This document shows, in pieces, positions 16,707 through 25,240 of a DNA stretch of 64,000 nt. A program made the translations under genes and the position numbers. The stretch's first letter is position 1, and every line of letters starts with the position of its first letter. This stretch comes from Thermomonospora echinospora. GTDB taxonomy: Bacteria > Actinomycetota > Actinomycetes > Streptosporangiales > Streptosporangiaceae. Below the pieces are notes generated by a model, which worked only from the letters and a program-made list of their open reading frames with translations, had not been told where the DNA came from and did not search any database. The stretch lies in assembly GCF_900108175.1 (NCBI RefSeq), contig NZ_FNVO01000015.1:1-64000 (forward strand), written 5' to 3'.

Positions 16707-16734
16707 TCCGACCAGGTCAGGCAGGAGTTCGTCC

Positions 16735-17292
16735 ATGTCCAAAGAACCTCTCGACCTCGTGCTCATCACGGGCAGTGCGCGCAGGGGCAGGTTCTGCCCG
16801 ACCGTGACCGGCTGGTTCGCCGGACGCGCCCGGCTGCGCACGGACATGCGCGTCGAGGTCGTCGATCCGGCCGAGTCACCGTCGCGACCCGGCGGGGAGG
16901 CCGCCGAGCCCACCCTGTCGGCCCGGCTGGCGGCGGCCGACGCCTTCGTCGTGGTGACCCCCGAGTACAACCACAGCTTCCCCGCGCCCCTGAAGCACCT
17001 GATCGACAGCCACCACCGCGAGTGGCACGCCAAGCCGGTCGGGTTCGTCTCCTACGGCGGCATATCCGGCGGCCTGCGCGCGGTGGAGCAGCTCCGGCTC
17101 GTCTTCGCCGAGCTGCACGCCGTCACGATCCGCGACACGGTCAGCTTCCACAACGCCCGGGAACGGTTCGACGCCGAAGGCGACCCCAAAGACCCGGCGA
17201 GCAACGTCGCGGCGACGACCCTGCTCGACCGGCTCTCCTGGTGGGGCCGCGTACTACGCGACGCCAGAACCGAACACCCCTACGTCGCCTGA
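16735..17292 (+). CDS. NAD(P)H-dependent FMN reductase family protein
   Basis: A 185-aa flavodoxin-fold oxidoreductase. The phosphate-binding loop ITGSARRGRFCPTV opens the protein. PEYNHSFPAPLKHLID is the family's flavin/Tyr-binding segment, and FVSYGGISGGLRAVEQLRLV matches the third FMN-contact loop. Such enzymes reduce FMN, quinones or azo dyes using NAD(P)H. AGGAG lies 7 nt upstream of the ATG. It is monocistronic and converges with a SMI1/KNR4 gene; a perfect inverted repeat precedes it. Confidence 0.93.
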   Translation: MSKEPLDLVLITGSARRGRFCPTVTGWFAGRARLRTDMRVEVVDPAESPSRPGGEAAEPTLSARLAAADAFVVVTPEYNHSFPAPLKHLIDSHHREWHAKPVGFVSYGGISGGLRAVEQLRLVFAELHAVTIRDTVSFHNARERFDAEGDPKDPASNVAATTLLDRLSWWGRVLRDARTEHPYVA

Positions 17293-17351
17293 CTCCGCGT
17301 GGTGCGGCGGTCTCGAACGTCAGGTGGCGGGTGGTGCGGCGGCCGGCCGCG

Positions 17352-18026
17352 TCAGGAGCGGACTTCGGCCTCGGCGGCCTTCAGCCAGGACAGGTACCAG
17401 GTCGCGAAGGACGTGCGTTCCAGGTCGCCTTCCCTGTGCGGGGAAAGGTCCTCGTCGTCCACCCGATGGTCCGTCCAGATGTTGCCGCGTTCGGGACCGC
17501 TCACGACCAGCCACTCACGTAGCGCGCAGCCCTGATGGCACAGGCAGAGGGCGCCGACCGTCCGGGCGTCGTTCCACACGACGGCTTCGTAGCGTCGGTC
17601 CCATTCCTCGTAGGCGGTGTCGAAGCTCTCGATGTCCTCGAAGGTCTCCTCGTCGGGCTCCTCGGCCCGCAGGGCTTCGAGGACCGTCGGGTCGAGCCCC
17701 TCCGCCGGGAAGGGCCGGTCGAGCCGGTCCAGGTCGGTGAGGTCCGCGCCGTCACCCACCCACTGCCAGCGGCCGTCGATCCGTTCCACCGGGAAGACCC
17801 CGTAGAACGGTCCGGCGCCACCGCGCCCGACGTGCAGCAGAAAGTCCCGGTAGTCATCGGGCAGCCGCACCTTGATCTGCTGCTCCAGCTCGGCCAGCTC
17901 ATCGGGCCGAAGCACCGGATCCAACTGGAAACCATGCCCGTGATAGCCGAACACCTTCGCCGCGAGCGGAGAGGCGGCAAGATCCCTTACCCGCCGCCGC
18001 ACCTCGTGCCAATCGACCATCACCAT
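17352..18026 (-). CDS. SMI1/KNR4 family protein
   Basis: A 224-aa protein with a SMI1/KNR4 (SUKH) domain: LRPDELAELEQQIKVRLPDD, then YRDFLLHVGRGGAGPFYGVF. It ends in a region with Trp-rich motifs (REWLVVSGPERGNIWTDHRV). SUKH proteins often act as immunity proteins against contact-dependent or nuclease toxins, but many are solitary housekeeping proteins, and no toxin gene is adjacent here. The start at 18026 gives MVMVDWHEV; a second ATG two codons later is an alternative. Confidence 0.85.
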   Translation of the reverse strand: MVMVDWHEVRRRVRDLAASPLAAKVFGYHGHGFQLDPVLRPDELAELEQQIKVRLPDDYRDFLLHVGRGGAGPFYGVFPVERIDGRWQWVGDGADLTDLDRLDRPFPAEGLDPTVLEALRAEEPDEETFEDIESFDTAYEEWDRRYEAVVWNDARTVGALCLCHQGCALREWLVVSGPERGNIWTDHRVDDEDLSPHREGDLERTSFATWYLSWLKAAEAEVRS

Positions 18027-18230
18027 GACGGGCAGCCTACGCACCCCCTACGACAAGACCACCGAACGAACACCGCGAGCAGAGTCATCGATGGCGCGGC
18101 AGACGCCGGGCGCCGCCCCGTGACGGTGTCCCGCCGTCTGTTCCAGGGATGTCCCCTGTCCCGGTCCAGGCTCCGTTCGGCCCGGCGGCCATCGGCTCTA
18201 CCGGACGGGGGACGTTGCGGGACCGTTCGG

Positions 18231-19709
18231 CTACATGGGGGCTGGGTCTCGATGACGGCGGTGCAGATGGTGGTACAGCAGGGCGCCGACGGTGACCAGT
18301 AGGGGCCAGATCAGGTAGGCGCCTGACATCGCCAGGAGCAGTATGACGCCGATGAGGGCGGTCAGGGCCGTCAGGTGCGGCTTGCTCCACCGGGGCAGCA
18401 AGCGGAGGGCTGCGGCGACGCCGACCGCGTAGACGGTCACGAACGATCCGGTGGTGAGCAGCACCAAGGGCCGCGTGCCCACGTCGGCGAGAACGACCGC
18501 CAGGAGCGCTGCGAAGGCCAGTCCGGAGACGGCGGTGAGGCTGCGCCGGGGCGCCTCACCGGCGGTGCTGCCCTGGGCGAGCCAGGCGGGAAGCGCACCG
18601 TCCCGTCCGAGGGCGGCGCCGAGCTTGGCGGCACCGGCATAGTAGGCGTTCATGGTGCCGAGCGTCAGCAGCAGGGCCGCCACGGCGGCGAGCGTGCGGG
18701 CGCCGCCGCCCAGCCCGGTGGCCATCAGTTCGCCGAGCGGCGCGTCGGTCCGCGCGGCGGCGGGGCCGAGCACCGCGACGACGGCGAAGGCCACCGACAG
18801 GTACAGCACCCCGACCAGGACGACCGCCGCCCCCGTGGCCCTTGGCAGGTCCCTGGCGGGACGGCGGAACTCCGCGGCCAGGTAGGTGACCGCCTCCCAC
18901 CCCGCGAAGCTCCACACCAGCAACAGTGCCGCCGGCCCGATCGCCGCCCAACCGTGCGGGGCGAACGGCTGGAGGTTGTCGACCCGCGCGTGCGGCAGGG
19001 ACAGCGCCACCGAGCTCAGCAGCAGCATGACCAGCAGTACGGCCAGCGTGACCTGCAACCGCCCCGTCACTCGCAGGCCGAGGGCGTTGGCCACGGTCAC
19101 CACCCCCATCAGCACGGCGGCCGTGACGGCGGCCGTCGCGTCCCCTCCGCCGAGGGTCGCGGCCGCGTACCCGCCGCCGAACAGCGCGGCGGCGGCCGCA
19201 CCCGGCGGGATCGCCAGATAGAAGCACCAGCCGACCACGGCGGCGGCCCGTTCCCCGAACGCCAGCCGGGCATGGGTCGACACACCCCCCGCGTCCGGGT
19301 GGCGGGCACCGAGCGCGGCGAACGTCGCAGCGAGCGGGGCGGACAGCACGACGAGCGCCAGCCAGGCCAACAGGGACGCGGGCCCGGCGACCTCGGCGGC
19401 CAGCGCGGGCAGAGCGATCACCCCGGTGCCGAGTACGGCCCCCAGATACATCGCGGTCCCCTGCACAGCGGTAAGCCGCCCCCTAACAGGCCCGCCGGAC
19501 CCGGCGTGTTCGGCACGTTCGGCAGATCCGGCGGGTGCGACAGATCCGGAAGGCACAGCAGGCCCGACAGGTGCGGCAGGCACGGCAGCTCCGACAGGTG
19601 CGGCAGGACCGGAAGGCACGACAGGTCCGGAGGGCGCGACAGGTCCGGCAGACCCGGCGGGTACGACAGGACCGGAAGGCACGGCGGGGTCAGGGGGGCG
19701 TACGGTCAT
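18231..19709 (-). CDS. APC family amino acid permease with low-complexity N-terminus
   Basis: A ~492-aa transporter. About 12 hydrophobic segments begin near residue 80 (GTAMYLGAVLGTGVIALPAL, the APC TM1 signature). GWCFYLAIPPGAAAAALFGG and VWSFAGWEAVTYLAAEFRRP (TM6 region) also fit the amino acid-polyamine-organocation superfamily. The odd part is the ~65-residue cytoplasmic N-terminus of repeating VPSGPVVPAGS/VAPSGPV units, probably disordered. The start at 19709 is an ATG with AAGG 10 nt upstream; a GTG seven codons earlier is possible. It is divergent from the GlxA regulator, whose short spacer (71 bp) must hold both promoters. Confidence 0.87.
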   Translation of the reverse strand: MTVRPPDPAVPSGPVVPAGSAGPVAPSGPVVPSGPAAPVGAAVPAAPVGPAVPSGSVAPAGSAERAEHAGSGGPVRGRLTAVQGTAMYLGAVLGTGVIALPALAAEVAGPASLLAWLALVVLSAPLAATFAALGARHPDAGGVSTHARLAFGERAAAVVGWCFYLAIPPGAAAAALFGGGYAAATLGGGDATAAVTAAVLMGVVTVANALGLRVTGRLQVTLAVLLVMLLLSSVALSLPHARVDNLQPFAPHGWAAIGPAALLLVWSFAGWEAVTYLAAEFRRPARDLPRATGAAVVLVGVLYLSVAFAVVAVLGPAAARTDAPLGELMATGLGGGARTLAAVAALLLTLGTMNAYYAGAAKLGAALGRDGALPAWLAQGSTAGEAPRRSLTAVSGLAFAALLAVVLADVGTRPLVLLTTGSFVTVYAVGVAAALRLLPRWSKPHLTALTALIGVILLLAMSGAYLIWPLLVTVGALLYHHLHRRHRDPAPM

Positions 19710-19780
19710 GCCGGGCAGCCTTGTCGGCACGCCAGTCGCGGGCCAGTGGCAGAAACGTCGATGTGCGTTAAATTCCCGCC

Positions 19781-20806
19781 ATGGGCCGTCATGTCGTCGC
19801 CGCCGCGATCCTCGACGGGGCTCCCCCGTTCGAGGTCGCCACCCCCTGTGAGGTCTTCGGCGTCGACCGCAGCGACATCGTCGACCCGTGGTACGAGCTG
19901 CGGCTGTGCGCGGCCGGGTCCGGTCCGGTGCGGACGGCCGGTGGGCTGGCGGTCGACGCCCCCTACGGGCTGGACGACCTGCTCGACGCGGACACGGTGC
20001 TGGTGATGGCGATGGCCCGGCGCTTCCAGGTGGAGCCGCCCGCCGAGCTGGTCGAGACGGTGCGCAAGGCGCATGAGCTGGGGCGCCGGATCGTGTCCAT
20101 CTGCACCGGCGCCTACGTGCTGGCCGCCGCCGGGCTGCTGGACGGACGGCGGGCCACCACGCACTGGATGAACGCCGGGGACTTCGCCCACCGCTTCCCG
20201 TCCGTCCGGCTCGACCCGTCCGTCCTCTACATCGACGAGGGCGACATCCTGACCTCGGCGGGCACCGGCGCGGGCATCGACCTGTGCCTGCACCTGGTCC
20301 GCCTCGACCACGGTGCCGCGGTCGCCAACGAGGTCGCCCGGCGGATGGTCGTACCGCCGCATCGGGAGGGCGGCCAGGCCCAGTACGCGCAACTGCTCGT
20401 CCGGACCGAACGGCACGACGACCTCGGCCCGGTGCTCGGCTGGGCCCGCGACCACCTGCATGAGCCGCTGACCGTCCCGCAACTGGCCCGGGTGGCGCAC
20501 CTGAGCGAACGCACCTTCGCCCGCCGGTTCCGGGACTCGCTGGGCATCACCCCGCTGCAGTGGCTCCTGCAGCAGCGGGTACGACTCGCCCAGGAACTGC
20601 TGGAGACCTCAGACGAGCCGGTCGAGGAGATCGCCCGGCGCACCGGCTTCGGCACCGCTGCCAACCTGCGGCACCACTTCCGCCGCGTCACCAGCGTCTC
20701 CCCCCAGACCTACCGCCATGTCTTCCGCCACCGGGCCGCCCCCGCACCGAACGACGAGCCGCCCCCGGCCACCGGCAACGCCCGGCACGTACCCATCGGC
20801 CATTAG
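19781..20806 (+). CDS. GlxA family transcriptional regulator (DJ-1/PfpI domain plus AraC HTH)
   Basis: A 341-aa regulator. The N-terminal class-I glutamine amidotransferase/PfpI-like domain (about 1-190) includes RRIVSICTGAYVLAAAGLLD with a nucleophile-elbow cysteine. The C-terminal AraC domain (about 225-320) has VPQLARVAHLSERTFARRFR, DSLGITPLQWLLQQRVRLAQ and EEIARRTGFGTAANLRHHFR. GlxA-like regulators usually control catabolism of small nitrogen compounds. It stands divergent from the APC permease, so transport of an amino acid or amine is a plausible target. Confidence 0.93.
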   Translation: MGRHVVAAAILDGAPPFEVATPCEVFGVDRSDIVDPWYELRLCAAGSGPVRTAGGLAVDAPYGLDDLLDADTVLVMAMARRFQVEPPAELVETVRKAHELGRRIVSICTGAYVLAAAGLLDGRRATTHWMNAGDFAHRFPSVRLDPSVLYIDEGDILTSAGTGAGIDLCLHLVRLDHGAAVANEVARRMVVPPHREGGQAQYAQLLVRTERHDDLGPVLGWARDHLHEPLTVPQLARVAHLSERTFARRFRDSLGITPLQWLLQQRVRLAQELLETSDEPVEEIARRTGFGTAANLRHHFRRVTSVSPQTYRHVFRHRAAPAPNDEPPPATGNARHVPIGH

Positions 20807-20974
20807 CCGACGCGAAAGCCTCCAGCCCTGGCAACAGGGCATACGGCAGCCCCCGGATCATCGGTCACGACGACCCCGATCCACCAATCTCGCCCGCCAT
20901 GACCCCTGGCACCGCGGCGGGTGGATCCGCGGCGAGACCTCCCGCGCCGCGGGCCTCCGGCGACCGGACGCGGT

Positions 20975-21856
20975 TCAGCGGGTGAGGAGATCGATCACGC
21001 CAGTCGTGTCCTCGTCCGGGTGGCCGTCGGCGAGGCGGCGTTCCATCAGGGCCATGAACGGGGTCAGCAGTTCGGCGCTGACCTTCTGTTCCTCGGCCGT
21101 ACGCAGGAGCGTCGCGTTGCCCTGGACCATCATGGCGAGGTTGGAGGTCACGCCCTTGGTGTAGTCGCCGCTCTCCAGGTGGTCGGCGGTCGAGTACACG
21201 TGCGGGGCCATGGCGGTGAGCCAGCCGGCGAGCAACGAGGCGAAGTCCTGCAACGCCACGTCCTCATCGCGGACCAGCGCGAAGGCGTGCGCGATCCCGG
21301 CGAACATCCCGGTCATCGCGCTCAGCAGCGCCGTGTCGTGGAGGGCCGCGAGGGCAGGGTCCTCACCGACGTACCGGGTGCCCGCCGGTACGGCCAGCGT
21401 GTCGCGGTGAGCCTCGAAGAGGGCGCGCGAGCCGCTGTAGAGGACGTAGCCGCCGGACTCCGGGGCGCCGATCATCGGCGGGACCGCCATGATCCCGCCG
21501 TCCAGGAAGCGGGCGCCGCGCTCCTCGGCCCACCTGGCGCGGGCGCGGGCCTGGGCCGGGGTGCCGGTGGTGAGATCGACCAGGTCCTTGCCCGTCAGGT
21601 CGACGCCGGCCAAGACCTCTCCGACCGAGGCGTCGTCGAGCAGGCAGACCACCACGAGATCACTGGCGGCCACCGCCTCGGCGGCCGTCCCGGCGACCCG
21701 CGCGCCCTCGGCCGCGAGCGGTGCGGCCCTGCCGGGCGTGCGGTTCCAAACGGTCGGCGGATGCCCGGCGGCGAGCCATGCACGAGCCAGCGCCGTGCCC
21801 ATGGCGCCGAGCCCAAGGAGGGCCGGCCCGTTCTTTTCGAAAGTGTCGTATTCCAT
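20975..21856 (-). CDS. NAD(P)-dependent dehydrogenase, imine reductase-like
   Basis: A 293-aa member of the beta-hydroxyacid dehydrogenase/imine reductase group. The Rossmann loop is LLGLGAMGTALARAWLAAGH, followed by TVWNRTPGRAAPL. LDGGIMAVPPMIGAPESGGY and LYSGSRALFEAHRDTL match the L-DG-I-A-P--IG motif of imine reductases. The C-terminal helical domain supplies dimer interdigitation. The ATG at 21856 lacks a clear Shine-Dalgarno, and a TTG 12 codons upstream is possible. It is divergent from an HxlR regulator, a frequent partner of oxidoreductases. A second paralogue lies at 54119. Confidence 0.88.
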   Translation of the reverse strand: MEYDTFEKNGPALLGLGAMGTALARAWLAAGHPPTVWNRTPGRAAPLAAEGARVAGTAAEAVAASDLVVVCLLDDASVGEVLAGVDLTGKDLVDLTTGTPAQARARARWAEERGARFLDGGIMAVPPMIGAPESGGYVLYSGSRALFEAHRDTLAVPAGTRYVGEDPALAALHDTALLSAMTGMFAGIAHAFALVRDEDVALQDFASLLAGWLTAMAPHVYSTADHLESGDYTKGVTSNLAMMVQGNATLLRTAEEQKVSAELLTPFMALMERRLADGHPDEDTTGVIDLLTR

Positions 21857-21897
21857 GCCGAGTAGGCTGGTCGCCGCCCCGGGGTCGCTCAAGTACG

Positions 21898-21909
21898 CAC
21901 TTTGAAGTG
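21898..21909. promoter_or_regulatory. HxlR-type operator candidate
   Basis: CACTT-TG-AAGTG is a palindrome inside AAGTACGCACTTTGAAGTGG, in the 95-bp gap between the divergent imine-reductase-like and HxlR genes. HxlR-family sites often contain flanking GTAC/GTTAC-like half-sites, which are present around it (GTAC at 21893, GTTAC at 21913). Control of both genes is inferred. Confidence 0.55.
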
Positions 21910-21951
21910 GGTGGTTACCCCGGGGTTAGTGAGCAGGCAGGAGGGGTGGCC

Positions 21952-22305
21952 ATGGCGACCGCGCGGAGGCCAGGGGCGTACGTCTGCGGAATCGACGCGG
22001 CAATGGACGTGATCGGCGGCAAGTGGAAGGTGCTGATCCTCTGGGCGCTCAACGAAAAGACGTGCCGCTTCGGCGAGTTGCGCAGGCTGCTGCCGGGGGT
22101 GACAGAGAAGGTGCTCGCCTCCCACCTGCGGGAGATGGAGGCCGACGGCCTCGTGCATCGCCGGGTGTACGACGAGGTGCCACCCCACGTCGAATACTCG
22201 CTGACCGCACTCGGCATCTCACTCAACGAGGCGCTGGCACCCCTCGGCGCATGGGGCCGCGAGCACGTCCTCGGCCCGCAGGACACTCACCACGCCGTGC
22301 GCTAG
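21952..22305 (+). CDS. HxlR family transcriptional regulator
   Basis: A 117-aa winged-HTH regulator covering the whole family domain: YVCGIDAAMDVIGGKWKVLI, LWALNEKTCRFGELRRLLPG, VTEKVLASHLREMEADGLVH and RRVYDEVPPHVEYSLTALG. The Cys near residue 12 is the redox- or electrophile-sensing position in several HxlR proteins. CAGGAGGGG stands 6 nt before the ATG. Divergent from the imine-reductase-like gene, it likely represses that gene in the absence of a reactive carbonyl or imine signal. Confidence 0.94.
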   Translation: MATARRPGAYVCGIDAAMDVIGGKWKVLILWALNEKTCRFGELRRLLPGVTEKVLASHLREMEADGLVHRRVYDEVPPHVEYSLTALGISLNEALAPLGAWGREHVLGPQDTHHAVR

Positions 22306-22336
22306 TACGGTGTCGGGTCTCGTGGCTACCGTATCT

Positions 22337-22401
22337 TCGCCGATCTTGACGTTACTGCGCTCTGAACCGCGTTCGGACGACAATAATGTCAAGATCGGCG
22401 A
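22337..22401. repeat. 14-bp inverted repeat (probable IS end sequence in two orientations)
   Basis: TCGCCGATCTTGAC (22337-22350) is repeated in inverted form at 22388-22401, 37 bp apart. The right copy directly abuts the end of a decayed IS5-type transposase frame, which suggests that these are terminal repeats of the element or of two element copies. Confidence 0.6.
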
Positions 22402-22667
22402 GATCTGCCGGGTGAGCTGCGGCGGTGGATGTTGGTGGACGCCGTGCTATGGGCCATGCGACCGGGGTGCGGGGATGCACCGGTAAATGCGTTCCCTGTT
22501 CTCGTGGTGAGTTGCCATCGCCCGGAGGGCTTGAGTTCGTTGATACGGCTTTCAATGACTTTGCGTTGTTCGTGACGGCCGGGATGCAAGGTGGGGGCTC
22601 TTCCGGCATGTCCCGGGACGCCGTGCCGCCGGGCCCGCAACATCCGGCAGTGTGCGGACCGGGGCAC
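22389..22667 (-). pseudogene. Decayed IS5-family transposase C-terminus
   Basis: On the minus strand one frame reads GRAPTLHPGRHEQRKVIESR then INELKP. This matches the IS5-family C-terminal segment 'GRPP-FD-ERYK-RN-VERAIN-LK'. Immediately afterward the similarity continues in another frame (MATHHENREHIY, compare the usual ATRYDKRE-IY) and then meets a stop. So the coding sequence is frameshifted and 5'-deleted. The adjacent 14-bp inverted repeat is probably the element end. The match is recalled from family patterns and has not been checked by search. Confidence 0.6.
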
Positions 22668-22702
22668 AACCCGTGGACGGGTCGGGCGCTTAAAGTGGCC
22701 AT

Positions 22703-23371
22703 GTGACCCAGACGAGGCCGCCGAAGTCGGAACAAACGCGTGCGCTGATCGTGGAGACGGCGCTGAGGCTGTTCCGGGAACGCGGGTACGAGGCGACGAC
22801 CATGCGCGCGATCGCCAAGGAGGCCGGGGTCTCGGTCGGCAACGCCTACTACTACTTCGGCTCCAAGGAGGAGCTGATCCAGGCGTACTACGACGAACTG
22901 CAGGACGACCACATGGCGGCCTGCCGCGCGGTGCTGGAGCGCGAACGCGACTTCGCGCCCCGGCTGCTGGGCGTGCTGAGGGCGCGGGTGGACACGATGG
23001 TGCCCTACCACCAGTTCGCCGGGAAGTTCTTCAAGTTCGCCGCCGAGCCCAACAGCCCGCTCAACCCGTTCAGCGCCGAGTCGGGCACCGCCCGCGCGGC
23101 GGCCATCGCCATCTACCGCGAGGTGGTGGACGGCTCCACCCTCAGGATCGACCCGGACTTCCGCCAGGAGCTACCCGAGCTGCTGTGGCTGTACTCGATG
23201 GGCATCGTCCTGTACTGGGTGCACGACAGCTCCCCCGGCTGCCGCAAGACCTACCTGCTGATCGAACGCACCGTGCCCCTGGTCAACAAGATGGTCTCCA
23301 TGTCCCGGATGCCCGGCTTCAAGACCGTCACCCGCGAACTGGTCGACGTCATCCGCGACGTCCGCGCCTAG
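22703..23371 (+). CDS. TetR family transcriptional regulator
   Basis: A 222-aa regulator. The HTH (ALIVETALRLFRERGYEATT, MRAIAKEAGVSVGNAYYYFG, SKEELIQAYYDEL) is intact, and the C-terminal domain is long and aromatic-rich. The GTG start overlaps nothing and lacks a clear Shine-Dalgarno (the transcript may be near-leaderless). It ends 22 bp from the convergent S9 peptidase. The nearest upstream DNA is the IS remnant, so its original divergent target may have been lost by insertion or deletion. Confidence 0.9.
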   Translation: MTQTRPPKSEQTRALIVETALRLFRERGYEATTMRAIAKEAGVSVGNAYYYFGSKEELIQAYYDELQDDHMAACRAVLERERDFAPRLLGVLRARVDTMVPYHQFAGKFFKFAAEPNSPLNPFSAESGTARAAAIAIYREVVDGSTLRIDPDFRQELPELLWLYSMGIVLYWVHDSSPGCRKTYLLIERTVPLVNKMVSMSRMPGFKTVTRELVDVIRDVRA

Positions 23372-23393
23372 CTGTCCCCGCCCCGCCCGGCCA

Positions 23394-25157
23394 CTACAGC
23401 AGGCCGAGGTGTTTGCGGGCGAAGGTCATCTCGGCCTCCATCTGGCGGAGACGCTCCTCGACGACCAGGGAGCCGTGGCCGGCGTCGTAGCGGTAGACCT
23501 CGTACGGCTTGCCCAGCTCGGCCAGGCGGGCGAGGTAGTTGTCGATCTGGCGGATGGGGCACCGAGGGTCGTTCTCACCGGCCAGGATCAGGACGGGGGC
23601 CTGCACCTGTTCGACGTAGGTGAGCGGGGAGGACTGCCGGTAGCGGTCGGGGACCTCCTCCGGGGAGCCGCCGAAGAGGGCGCGGTCGAACGCCTTGAGG
23701 CCCTCCATCTCGTCCTCATAGGCGGCGAAGTAGTCGGCGACGGGGACGCCGGCCACGCCGACCGTCCAGTCTCCGGGCTGGGTGCCCAGGCCGAGCAGGG
23801 TGAGGAAGCCGCCCCAGGAGGCACCGGCCAGGACCAGGCGGTCGGGGTCGGCCAGGCCAGAGGAGACGGCCCAGTCGCGGACGGCCTTGATGTCCTCCAG
23901 CTCGGTGAGGCCGACACGATGCTCGATGGCGTCGCGCCAGGCCGAGCCGTAGCCGGTGGACCCCCGGTAGTTGACCCGTACGACGGCGAACCCGTGGTCG
24001 ACCCAGGCGGCGGCCGCCGGGGAGAACGAGTCGTCGTCCTGGGCGGTGGGGCCGCCGTGGATGTCGAAGACGGTGGGGTACGGGCCGGTGCCCTCGGGCC
24101 TGCTGACCAGGGCGTGGATCCGGCCGCCGGGGCCGGGGACCCAGGCGTCCTCGACGGGGACCGACGGCGGGGCGGGCGGGCCCTCGGGGGTCAGCACGAC
24201 GGTGCCCGCGGTGGACTTGATCACCGGGGGCTCGGCGGCGCTGGTCCAGGCGAACTCCACCGTGCCGTCCGGGCGGGCGGTGGCGCCGCCGATGACGCCG
24301 CGCGGGGTGTCGATGCGGTGCAGCGAGCCGTCGGCCAGGTCGTAGCGGTACAGCTCGTCGCGGGCCTCATGGGAGTGCGACAGCAGCAGGGCCGAGCCGT
24401 CGGGATACCAGTCGGCGTCGATCTCGCCGGGCAGGTCGACGCGCAGCTCGGTCTCGGTGCCGGCGACGGGGTCCCAGATCAGCAGCTCGGGACGGCCCCG
24501 GCGCTCGTGGCCGACCAGCAGCCGGGAGTCCGCGGCGACCGGGGAGAACCCGGCCGAGTACACGCCCTTGCCCTCACCGTCCCACAGGTCGGCGACGGTG
24601 GAGCCGTCCGGGCGGACGACGCGCAGCGCCATGTGGCGGCTGTCGCCGTGCTCGCTGTGGCCGATGGCGATCAGGGTCTCGTCCCGGCTCAGCCCGCCGA
24701 CATGGGCGTCCTCGGTGTGGTGGTAGAGGACCTCGGGGGCCGAACCGGGGCGGTACAGATGGAGGGTGTGGCCGTCGTCGGTGCTGCGGCCCACCACGGT
24801 CAGTCCGCTGGAGCCGCGGGCCAGCCCGGACGGGTAGGCGGGCTCCAGGCCGGGGATGGCGGTCTCGTCGGGGCCGCCGCCGAAGGGCTGACGCATCCAC
24901 ACCCCGAACTCGTCGCCGTCGGTGTCGGCGAACCACCAGATCCACTCGCCGGTGGGGTCGACGCCGCCCATCCAGGTGCCGTTGGGCCGGTCCGTCACCT
25001 GCCGCCGCTCGCCGGTCGCCCGGTCCCAGGCGTAGATCTCCCAGGTGCCGGTGACGTTCGACCGGTACGTGGAGCGGTGCGGAGCGTCCTTGGCCCAACC
25101 GGGCAGGCTCACCCGGGCCGCGCGGAATCGCGCCTTCCAGCGTTCGTCGTCCACCAT
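23394..25157 (-). CDS. S9 family prolyl oligopeptidase-type peptidase
   Basis: A 587-aa cytosolic serine peptidase. The first ~340 residues form the beta-propeller gate (TWEIYAWDRATGERRQVTDR, AGFSPVAADSRLLVGHERRG). The C-terminal alpha/beta hydrolase domain has FDIHGGPTAQDDDSF, VNYRGSTGYGSAW, the nucleophile elbow VLAGASWGGFLTLLGLG (Ser ~443), Asp ~530 in LAGENDPRCP and His ~561 in YDAGHGSLV. The triad is complete. The start at 25157 (MVDDERWKARFRAARVSLPG) is supported by the family N-terminus; the long upstream frame crosses the next gene. It is monocistronic and converges with TetR. Confidence 0.92.
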   Translation of the reverse strand: MVDDERWKARFRAARVSLPGWAKDAPHRSTYRSNVTGTWEIYAWDRATGERRQVTDRPNGTWMGGVDPTGEWIWWFADTDGDEFGVWMRQPFGGGPDETAIPGLEPAYPSGLARGSSGLTVVGRSTDDGHTLHLYRPGSAPEVLYHHTEDAHVGGLSRDETLIAIGHSEHGDSRHMALRVVRPDGSTVADLWDGEGKGVYSAGFSPVAADSRLLVGHERRGRPELLIWDPVAGTETELRVDLPGEIDADWYPDGSALLLSHSHEARDELYRYDLADGSLHRIDTPRGVIGGATARPDGTVEFAWTSAAEPPVIKSTAGTVVLTPEGPPAPPSVPVEDAWVPGPGGRIHALVSRPEGTGPYPTVFDIHGGPTAQDDDSFSPAAAAWVDHGFAVVRVNYRGSTGYGSAWRDAIEHRVGLTELEDIKAVRDWAVSSGLADPDRLVLAGASWGGFLTLLGLGTQPGDWTVGVAGVPVADYFAAYEDEMEGLKAFDRALFGGSPEEVPDRYRQSSPLTYVEQVQAPVLILAGENDPRCPIRQIDNYLARLAELGKPYEVYRYDAGHGSLVVEERLRQMEAEMTFARKHLGLL

Positions 25158-25240
25158 GGGGCCCAGTATCGCCCAAGCCCGCGGATGCTCGGCCTGGCGT
25201 GCGGAGATGTGGACAACCGCGCGAAACGTTCCCGGCATGT

